Positions 58,698 through 64,000 of a stretch of DNA of 64,000 nucleotides are shown here, piece by piece. The stretch's first letter is position 1; each line of letters opens with the position of its first letter. The notes beneath the pieces are model-generated. The model ran no database searches and was not told the DNA's origin. It saw only the letters and a program-made list of their open reading frames with translations. The position numbers and the translations under genes are program-made. The DNA comes from Streptomyces parvus (GTDB lineage: Bacteria; Actinomycetota; Actinomycetes; Streptomycetales; Streptomycetaceae), in NCBI RefSeq assembly GCF_014648875.1, contig NZ_BMRY01000004.1, positions 553,253 through 617,252 of the forward strand, given 5' to 3'.

Positions 58698-58878
58698 TGT
58701 CGGGGCCGCCCCGGGTCGCCGCCGCCCACTCGATGAGCAGCACCTCGTACGTCGCCGCCTCCACCGCGGACCAGTCCGGTCCGGTGGCGTCGACGAGCGC
58801 GCGGATGGCCTCGTTGGCCTGCTCGGCGGCGGGCGCGGGGCGGTCTGCGGGGTGGGAGCTGTCAGGGAGTAAAGCCAT
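58681..58878 (-). CDS. Small acidic helical protein
   Basis: A 65-residue protein from ATG 58878; a GTG six bases upstream is possible. The sequence is helical and acidic (EQANEAIRALVDATGPDWSAVEAATYEVLLIEWAAA). It has no cysteine, signal peptide or catalytic motif. It is 9 bases downstream of the GNAT gene on the same strand and overlaps the end of the convergent ligase gene by 17 bases. Codon use agrees with coding. The function is unknown. Confidence 0.65.
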   Translation of the reverse strand: MALLPDSSHPADRPAPAAEQANEAIRALVDATGPDWSAVEAATYEVLLIEWAAATRGGPDIIEAA

Positions 58879-58887
58879 GCGCACAGT

Positions 58888-59517
58888 TTAAGGGCCACCA
58901 CTGACAGCCACGGTCCGGGAACTCCCCGGGGCCCCCGAAGTGTCCGGAACCGGTGGGGTCTTCGCGGGCTTCGGGGCCGGCGACGGCCGGGGGACGGGCG
59001 ACAGTTCGCGTCGCATGCAGACCCGGGGCCAGCGGTCGAGGCCGTGCTGGGCCTCCTCGGCGCGGATCGCCCGGAGCCCGTCGGTGAGTTCGTGCTCGGT
59101 CAGGACCCGGAAGCCGATCCGGGTGTAGTACGGGGCGTTCCACGGCACGTCGGTGAAGGTGGTCAGGGTGAGCGCCGTCATGCCCCGCCGCGCTGCCAGG
59201 GCGGCGAGGTGGGCGATCAGGTCCCGGCCGATACCCCGGCGGGCGGCGGCGGGGTCGACCGACACCTGCTCGATGTGCAGGGCGTCGTCGACGGGATCGG
59301 CGAGCACATAGCCGAGCGGCCGGTCGCCGGTGGCGGAGAGGGGGTCGGTGGCCACCCAGCAACGGCCTGCCTGCCGGTAGCTCTCCAGCAGGTCGAGCGG
59401 GGGCGGATCGTCGTCGGCCACGAAGGCCATGCCCAGGGCGCGGAACGGTTCCCCTGCGGCGCGCTCGATCTCCTGGAGCAGCGGGAGATCCGAGCGTCTG
59501 GCGGAGCGGATACGCAT
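58888..59517 (-). CDS. GNAT-family N-acetyltransferase
   Basis: A 209-residue acetyltransferase starting at ATG 59517 (MRIRSARRSDLPLLQEIE), the usual GNAT opening; the open frame further upstream is not used. The acetyl-CoA-binding A motif is VSVDPAAARRGIGRDLIAHLAALAARRGM near residues 105-135, preceded by GYVLADPVDDALHIEQ, and followed by APYYTRIGFRVLTEHEL. The C-terminal 40 residues are Pro-rich and probably disordered. The substrate is unknown. It heads a possible pair with the small protein at 58681. Confidence 0.9.
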   Translation of the reverse strand: MRIRSARRSDLPLLQEIERAAGEPFRALGMAFVADDDPPPLDLLESYRQAGRCWVATDPLSATGDRPLGYVLADPVDDALHIEQVSVDPAAARRGIGRDLIAHLAALAARRGMTALTLTTFTDVPWNAPYYTRIGFRVLTEHELTDGLRAIRAEEAQHGLDRWPRVCMRRELSPVPRPSPAPKPAKTPPVPDTSGAPGSSRTVAVSGGP

Positions 59518-59595
59518 GTACTCAGTGTGCCGCGCCGGAAGCCGGACCGGTACGCGGGTGGCCGGATCCGGCTGCCCGGGCACGGCCCGGCTCGT

Positions 59596-60306
59596 TCAGG
59601 CGCCCGTGCTCACCAGTTCGTCGGCAGGGCTGTTCACCGGCTGCGGGGTCCCGGTCAGGTCGATCACGAAGAGCGGGAGACCGACGCCGTCCGCGCGGGC
59701 CCGGGCGTCGGGGGCGTACCCCGCGAGGGAGAAGAACACCCCGGCCGCCGAGGTGCCCAGCGCGTTGAGCCAGAGGGTCTCGACCGCGCGCAGCGTCGCC
59801 GGGCGGGTGCTGGAGTCGACCTGGGCGATGACGCCGTCGCCCCGCAGATCGATGCCGGAGGCCGGCCCGGCGCCGGGCCGGCCGACGTCGCGGAAACCGA
59901 GCCAGGTCAGATACCGACCGGCCGCGCTCACCGCGTCGTGGCCCGTACGGATCGTCATCGGGCTGAACGCGGGGCGCGGGTGCGCGGCGGTGCGCGGCAG
60001 GGGGATGTGGGCCGACGAGACCGGTGAGGACGGGGACGGGGCGGCGGCCACCGGGCGGACCGGTATCCGCAGGACGGTGCCGCACGGGCAGCACAGCTCG
60101 GGCTGCGGCCACTGGTCCTCCCGGGCGCAGGACGCGCAGCGGACGGTGACCCAGACGTCGTTCCAGCTGCGGTGGCCGACCCGGACCGCCGGGGCGTCGC
60201 GGAGCAGCGGCGGGGTCGTGGGCATGCCGCACGGGCAGGGGTAGGCCGGTGTGCTGTAGGCGTGGTCCCGGTTGCAGACGGGGCACCGGACCGGCACGGA
60301 CTCCAC
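59596..60306 (-). CDS. Zinc-ribbon protein with degenerate Mrr-like nuclease domain
   Basis: A 236-residue protein starting at GTG 60306 behind GAGGGAGAG. Residues 1-78 hold two zinc ribbons (CPVC, CPCG, then CASC, CCPCG). The middle is a Ser/Pro linker. From about residue 120 a restriction-endonuclease-like fold follows: GRYLTWLGFRDVGRPG, then ASGIDLRGDGVIAQVDSS and TSAAGVFFSLAGYAPDARARADGVGLPLFVIDLTG, closely matching the Mrr_cat pattern. The catalytic site normally ends Q-V-K, but here it reads Q-V-D, so the catalytic Lys is missing. It may bind DNA without cutting it, or use a shifted residue. It is divergent from gcl. Confidence 0.75.
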   Translation of the reverse strand: MESVPVRCPVCNRDHAYSTPAYPCPCGMPTTPPLLRDAPAVRVGHRSWNDVWVTVRCASCAREDQWPQPELCCPCGTVLRIPVRPVAAAPSPSSPVSSAHIPLPRTAAHPRPAFSPMTIRTGHDAVSAAGRYLTWLGFRDVGRPGAGPASGIDLRGDGVIAQVDSSTRPATLRAVETLWLNALGTSAAGVFFSLAGYAPDARARADGVGLPLFVIDLTGTPQPVNSPADELVSTGA

Positions 60307-60440
60307 GTGTCTCTCCCTCCGGCACGGCCGCGCGACCGACTCCGCTCCGTGCCTGACTCGTCACCCCATCGTCCACCAGGAGCGAGGCTCTGGGGAGGGG
60401 ATCGACGTACTTCGTGCGGTGCGTGCGGCGGTGTACGCCC

Positions 60441-60469
60441 TTGACTGCGATCGCCCCAGCTTCTAGATT
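60441..60469 (+). promoter_or_regulatory. gcl promoter
   Basis: TTGACT (60441-60446), a 17-base spacer and TAGATT (60464-60469), about 98 bases before the gcl start. An excellent principal-sigma match. Confidence 0.78.
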
Positions 60470-60471
60470 GC

Positions 60472-60507
60472 TTCCATATAGCAGAACTAAGTTTCCGTAA
60501 TACGGAA
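60472..60507 (+). promoter_or_regulatory. Tandem palindromic operators in the gcl leader
   Basis: TTCCGTA-A-TACGGAA (60493-60507) is a perfect 15-bp palindrome. A second, imperfect copy TTCCATATAGCAGAA (60472-60486) matches 10 of 15 positions and lies 21 bp away, two helical turns, straddling the predicted start of transcription. TTCC...GGAA symmetry suits IclR-type repressors such as AllR, which control glyoxylate and allantoin genes. Confidence 0.7.
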
Positions 60508-60566
60508 TTGGTGCTCTCAGGTGGCGCGACAGAGCCCGACTCCACCAATCCCGAGCAGGAGCTTCC

Positions 60567-62351
60567 ATGCCTCGTATGACCGCTGCCCGAGCGGCAGTTG
60601 AGATCCTGAAGCGCGAAGGCGTCAGCAATGCGTTCGGCGTTCCGGGCGCGGCGATCAACCCCTTCTACGCGGCCCTCAAGGCCTCGGGCGGGGTTCACCA
60701 CACGCTGGCCCGCCACGTCGAGGGCGCCTCCCACATGGCGGAGGGGTACACCCGGGCCAAGGCCGGCAACATCGGCGTCTGCATCGGTACGTCGGGCCCC
60801 GCGGGCACCGACATGATCACCGGGCTGTACTCGGCCATCGCCGACTCCATCCCGATCCTCTGCATCACCGGCCAGGCGCCGACGGCGGTCCTGCACAAGG
60901 AGGACTTCCAGGCCGTCGACATCTCCTCGATCGCCAAGCCGGTCACCAAGGCCGCGACCACCGTCCTGGAGGCCGCGCAGGTCCCCGGCGTCTTCCAGCA
61001 GGCCTTCCACCTGATGCGCACCGGCCGCCCCGGCCCGGTCCTCATCGACCTGCCGATCGACGTCCAGCTCACCGAGATCGAGTTCGACCCCGAGCTGTAC
61101 GAGCCCATCCCGGTCCACAAGCCCGCGGCATCCCGCAAGCAGATCGAGCGGGCCGTGCGGATGCTGAACGACTCGGAGCGCCCCGTGCTCGTCGCGGGCG
61201 GCGGCATCATCAACGCCGACGCCTCCGAACTGCTCGTGGAGTTCGCCGAGCTGACCGGCGTCCCCGTCATCCCGACCCTGATGGGCTGGGGCATCGTCCC
61301 CGACGACCACGAGCTGAACGCCGGCATGGTGGGCCTCCAGACCTCGCACCGCTACGGCAACGCGAACTTCCTGGAGTCCGACTTCGTCCTCGGCATCGGC
61401 AACCGCTGGGCCAACCGCCACACCGGCAAGCTGGACGTCTACACCCAGGGCCGCACCTTCGTCCACGTCGACATCGAGCCCACCCAGATCGGCAAGATCT
61501 TCGCCCCGGACCTCGGCATCGCCTCCGACGCCAAGGCCGCGCTGACGCTCTTCGTCGAGGTGGCGCGCGAGCTGAAGGCGGCGGGCGAGCTGAAGGACCG
61601 TTCGGCCTGGGCCGCCTCCACGCAGGAGCGCAAGGCGACCCTCCAGCGCAGGACGCACTTCGACAACGTGCCGCTCAAGCCGCAGCGCGTGTACGAGGAG
61701 ATGAACCGGGCGTTCGGCCCGGAGACCCGTTACGTCACCACGATCGGGCTCTCCCAGATCGCGGGCGCGCAGATGCTGCACGTCTACAAGCCCCGCCACT
61801 GGATCAACTGCGGCCAGGCGGGCCCGCTGGGCTGGACGATCCCGGCCGCGCTGGGTGTCGCCACCGCGGACCCGGAGGGCACCGTCGTCGCCCTCTCCGG
61901 CGACTACGACTTCCAGTTCATGCTGGAGGAGCTGGCCGTGGGCGCGCAGCACCGCATCCCGTACGTCCACGTCCTGGTGAACAACTCCTACCTGGGGCTC
62001 ATCCGCCAGGCGCAGCGCAACTTCGACATCGACTTCCAGGTCAACCTGGAGTTCGAGAACCTCAACTCCCCGGAGCTGGGCGTCTACGGCGTCGACCACG
62101 TCAAGGTCGTCGAGGGCCTCGGCTGCAAGGCGATCCGGGTCACCGAGCCGGACCAGCTGCTGCCGGCCTTCGAGGAGGCGAAGAAGCTGGCGGCGGAGTT
62201 CCGTGTCCCGGTCGTCGTCGAGGCGATCCTGGAGCGGGTCACGAACATCGCGATGAGCGGTACGGACATCGCGTCGGTCAACGAGTTCGAGGACATCGCC
62301 ACGGACCCGTCCCACGCACCCACCGCGATCCGCCCCCTGACCGTGTCCTGA
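60567..62351 (+). CDS. gcl: Glyoxylate carboligase (tartronate-semialdehyde synthase)
   Basis: A 594-residue thiamine-diphosphate enzyme that joins two glyoxylate molecules to give tartronate semialdehyde and CO2, using glyoxylate from purine-derived ureidoglycolate or glycolate. ATG 60567 follows AGGAGC. The PYR domain has FGVPGAAINPFY, and Val51 (LARHVEGAS) sits where other ThDP enzymes have the activating Glu, a hallmark of Gcl. LCITGQAPTAVLHKEDFQAVD, GYTRA and SGDYDFQFMLEELAVGAQ with NNSYLGLIRQAQRNF complete the cofactor sites. No hydroxypyruvate isomerase or tartronate reductase gene adjoins. It ends at a 19-bp perfect terminator. Confidence 0.96.
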   Translation: MPRMTAARAAVEILKREGVSNAFGVPGAAINPFYAALKASGGVHHTLARHVEGASHMAEGYTRAKAGNIGVCIGTSGPAGTDMITGLYSAIADSIPILCITGQAPTAVLHKEDFQAVDISSIAKPVTKAATTVLEAAQVPGVFQQAFHLMRTGRPGPVLIDLPIDVQLTEIEFDPELYEPIPVHKPAASRKQIERAVRMLNDSERPVLVAGGGIINADASELLVEFAELTGVPVIPTLMGWGIVPDDHELNAGMVGLQTSHRYGNANFLESDFVLGIGNRWANRHTGKLDVYTQGRTFVHVDIEPTQIGKIFAPDLGIASDAKAALTLFVEVARELKAAGELKDRSAWAASTQERKATLQRRTHFDNVPLKPQRVYEEMNRAFGPETRYVTTIGLSQIAGAQMLHVYKPRHWINCGQAGPLGWTIPAALGVATADPEGTVVALSGDYDFQFMLEELAVGAQHRIPYVHVLVNNSYLGLIRQAQRNFDIDFQVNLEFENLNSPELGVYGVDHVKVVEGLGCKAIRVTEPDQLLPAFEEAKKLAAEFRVPVVVEAILERVTNIAMSGTDIASVNEFEDIATDPSHAPTAIRPLTVS

Positions 62352-62368
62352 CCCGTCCAGCACCGAAC

Positions 62369-62410
62369 GAGGGCCCCTGGCCCGGAGCAACCTCCGGGCC
62401 AGGGGCCCTC
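62369..62410. terminator. Bidirectional terminator between gcl and TetR
   Basis: A perfect 19-bp stem GAGGGCCCCTGGCCCGGAG with a 4-base loop, between the converging gcl and TetR genes. The strongest hairpin in the window. Confidence 0.88.
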
Positions 62411-62448
62411 GCGCTGGGACTGAGGACCGGAGCCGCCGCGAACGGTCC

Positions 62449-63033
62449 TCACGGTGCGGAAGCGTGCTCAGCAGGGTCGGCCCGCAAGCCGGCGATCAGG
62501 GTGTCGACGAGGAAGTGGAAACTCCGGGTGACGTCACGGGGCAGCCCGAAGCCGCCTGCGCCCTCCAGGGTGACGAACCCGTGAAGTGCTGATCGCAGCG
62601 TCCGTGCGGAGTCGACCACGCGCGCGTCGGGCAGGCCGAAACCGGCGAGTACGGCGAGCAGAACCTGCAACGTCTCCTCGCCCGCGTGGCGGTCCTCCTC
62701 GTCACCGGCCGCCGGAGCGGGGACGGTGGCGGCATAGCGGCCGGGATGCTCCAGGGCCCAGTGCCGGTAGCTGTCGGCGAACGCCCGCACCGCGTCCGGG
62801 CCGGAACGGCCGACGCACTCCCGGGCCAGATGATGGCCGAACTCGCGCTTGGCCCGGACGGAGATGCCGCGCCGCAGTTCGTGCAGGGAGCCGACGTGCT
62901 TGTACAGCGACGGCGGCCGTACGCCGAGCCTGTCGGCGAGCAGACCCATGGTCAGGCCCGCCCAGCCGACCTCGTCGGCGAGTTCCGCCCCCGCCGCGAC
63001 GACGGCGTTCGTGTCGAGGCCCGCCCTAGGCAC
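62449..63033 (-). CDS. TetR-family regulator
   Basis: A 194-residue repressor. GTG 63033 overlaps the stop of the upstream hydrolase gene by eight bases, implying coupled translation. The N-terminal HTH is LDTNAVVAAGAELADEVGWAGLTMGLLADRLGVRPPSLYKHVGSLHELRRGISVRAKREF. The C-terminal TetR_C/WHG-like ligand domain follows (RSGPDAVRAFADSYRHWALEHPGRYAATVPAP, ARTLRSALHGFVTLEGAGGFGLP, SFHFLVDTLIAGL). The promoter/operator at 63897-63944 fits autoregulation of this operon. Confidence 0.92.
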   Translation of the reverse strand: MPRAGLDTNAVVAAGAELADEVGWAGLTMGLLADRLGVRPPSLYKHVGSLHELRRGISVRAKREFGHHLARECVGRSGPDAVRAFADSYRHWALEHPGRYAATVPAPAAGDEEDRHAGEETLQVLLAVLAGFGLPDARVVDSARTLRSALHGFVTLEGAGGFGLPRDVTRSFHFLVDTLIAGLRADPAEHASAP

Positions 63034-63862
63034 GGGTGTGCGTTTCCAGGAAGGCGAGCATCAGGGACACGGTCTCCTCGGGGTACTGGTCGTGCGGGTA
63101 GTGGCCCGCTCCCTCGATCACCGAGACCTCTCCGACACCGGCGGGCATCGCGGCCACGATCGCCTCGCCCTCGGCGCGCGGATCGACCCAGTCGGGGTCG
63201 AGCGAGCCCTCCACGATCAGGGCGGGGCACCGCACGTTGCCCAGCTGGGCGCCGGCGTCGGTCGGCGCCGACTGCCCCATCTTCCGCAACGCCTGCATCC
63301 GGCTGCGCTCGCCCAGCATCGCCTCGACGCGGGCCAGCCGCTCGGCCCAGTCGGCCGGCTTGCGGCCCGGGTAGGCGTGGTCGAGATAGCGGGACCACAG
63401 TCCCGCGCTGCCGAACAGAGCGGCGCCGAGCAGACGGAAGGCGCCCTGACGGTAGTTCTTCGAGCGGAAGTCGCCGAGCTTGATCGACTGCGCGCGGGTG
63501 AAGGGCCCCAGTTCGATGATGCCCCTGACCAGGCCGGGTTCCTGGGCGGCCGCGATGGTGGCGGCACCGCCGGAGATCGAGTGACCGACCAGGACGGCGG
63601 GGCCGCCCCCGAGGTGACGGATCACCGTGAGCAGGTCGCCCGCGATGTCGGTGCGCGAGTAGGAAGGCCATTGCGCGCTCGACTCGCCGCAGCCCCGCAG
63701 ATCGACCGCGGCCACGCGGTACCCCGCCGCCACCAGACGCGGCTGGACGAACCTGTACGCCGCGCGGCTGTCGCCCATGCCGTGGGCCAGGACGACCAGC
63801 GGTCCCTGGCCGTCGGCCTCGTAGGCGAGCGTGCCGCCCGGGACGGAGATGAACTCGGTCAT
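63026..63862 (-). CDS. Alpha/beta-fold hydrolase (TetR operon)
   Basis: A 278-residue hydrolase starting at ATG 63862 behind AGGGAGATG. It begins MTEFISVPGGTLAYEADGQGPLVVLAHGMGDSRAAYR. The nucleophile Ser is in LVGHSISGGAATIAAA, the acid probably in EGSLDPDWVDP, and the His in IEGAGHYPHDQYPEE. An oxyanion-hole HGMG and the DLRGCGESS motif fit esterases and epoxide-hydrolase-like enzymes. The substrate is unknown; the TetR protein in the same operon probably senses it or a related compound. Confidence 0.92.
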   Translation of the reverse strand: MTEFISVPGGTLAYEADGQGPLVVLAHGMGDSRAAYRFVQPRLVAAGYRVAAVDLRGCGESSAQWPSYSRTDIAGDLLTVIRHLGGGPAVLVGHSISGGAATIAAAQEPGLVRGIIELGPFTRAQSIKLGDFRSKNYRQGAFRLLGAALFGSAGLWSRYLDHAYPGRKPADWAERLARVEAMLGERSRMQALRKMGQSAPTDAGAQLGNVRCPALIVEGSLDPDWVDPRAEGEAIVAAMPAGVGEVSVIEGAGHYPHDQYPEETVSLMLAFLETHTRA

Positions 63863-63896
63863 GACATCTCCCTGCTCGGTAGGTGCACCAGCTGCA

Positions 63897-63944
63897 AGCT
63901 AATGCAATTAGCTAAAGGCTAATGCTCGTAGCCAAGAGGGTCAA
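63897..63944 (-). promoter_or_regulatory. Promoter and operator of the hydrolase-TetR operon
   Basis: On the minus strand, TTGACC (63944-63939), 17-base spacer and TAGCCT (63921-63916) form a strong promoter. The palindrome AGCTAAT-GCA-ATTAGCT (63897-63913) lies on the start site, and GCTAATGC is repeated at 63898-63905 and 63918-63925. Repressor binding would block initiation. Confidence 0.8.
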
Positions 63945-63961
63945 GCACGGGCGGACGAAGA

Positions 63962-63986
63962 GCCCGTCCGGTGGCGGAGGACGGGC
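63962..63986. terminator. Hairpin at the right edge
   Basis: GCCCGTCC (63962-63969) pairs with GGACGGGC (63979-63986) around a 9-base loop. It may be the terminator of a gene beyond the window. The last 40 bases hold no recognisable gene. Confidence 0.5.
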
Positions 63987-64000
63987 CGGCCTGGTGCGGA

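Overview
The window is high-GC chromosomal DNA from a Streptomyces species. The evidence is strong G/C bias at third codon positions, GTG and TTG starts behind purine-rich ribosome sites, rodlin and chaplin genes (spore and aerial-hypha coat proteins found essentially only in streptomycetes), a secreted RNase Sa homologue, and dense actinobacterial regulators. No rRNA, tRNA, CRISPR array, transposase or integrase was seen, and base and codon use look uniform, so this reads as ordinary chromosome rather than an island.

Layout. 1-3.9 kb is an aerial-surface cluster: a truncated long chaplin-like gene with PPVDE repeats, three rodlins, one short chaplin and two small proteins, most followed by a strong hairpin terminator. 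4-9 kb holds a DUF5949-like gene, rsgA with a possible leader peptide, an Ada-AlkA fusion with a degraded glycosylase half, a DUF456 membrane protein and a TrmB/LuxR-type regulator divergent from a 1256-residue secreted subtilase. 13-23 kb has an altered PP2C-like protein, poxB, a GH38 alpha-mannosidase, an RNase, an ATP-binding kinase-like protein, a DUF2637 membrane protein and an iron-regulated FhuF-like reductase. 23.4-34.4 kb contains a GntR regulator, a TPR protein, and a purine block: PucR divergent from three xanthine dehydrogenase subunits, then an NCS2 purine permease and XdhC.

34.4-49 kb carries a second 1254-residue subtilase, two small proteins of unknown role, a modular peptidoglycan amidase, two nitroreductase-type genes divergent from an ACP/ketosynthase/hydrolase operon, a secreted nuclease and a GH5 cellulase. 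49-60 kb carries a VOC protein, an MFS exporter with a GST-like reductase, an EamA-like membrane protein, an AlkZ-like protein, a GAF-LuxR regulator divergent from two acyl-CoA ligases, a GNAT and a zinc-ribbon/Mrr-like protein. 60.4-64 kb has glyoxylate carboligase (gcl) with tandem operator-like palindromes, and a hydrolase-TetR operon with a clear promoter/operator.

Functional links. The xanthine dehydrogenase, permease, XdhC and PucR set feeds purine breakdown, and gcl uses the glyoxylate formed from allantoin and ureidoglycolate further along that route, although it lies 33 kb away. The subtilases, RNase, nuclease, cellulase, mannosidase and amidase make up a saprophytic polymer-degrading set. 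The most promising undescribed unit is the orphan ACP-KS-hydrolase operon at 42.9-45.3 kb with its flavin/F420-type neighbours. Other points worth following are the rodlin/chaplin/small-protein arrangement, the catalytically degraded Ada-AlkA, PP2C and Mrr-like proteins, and several operator or attenuator structures. Assignments come from reading motifs and translations; no database search was run.
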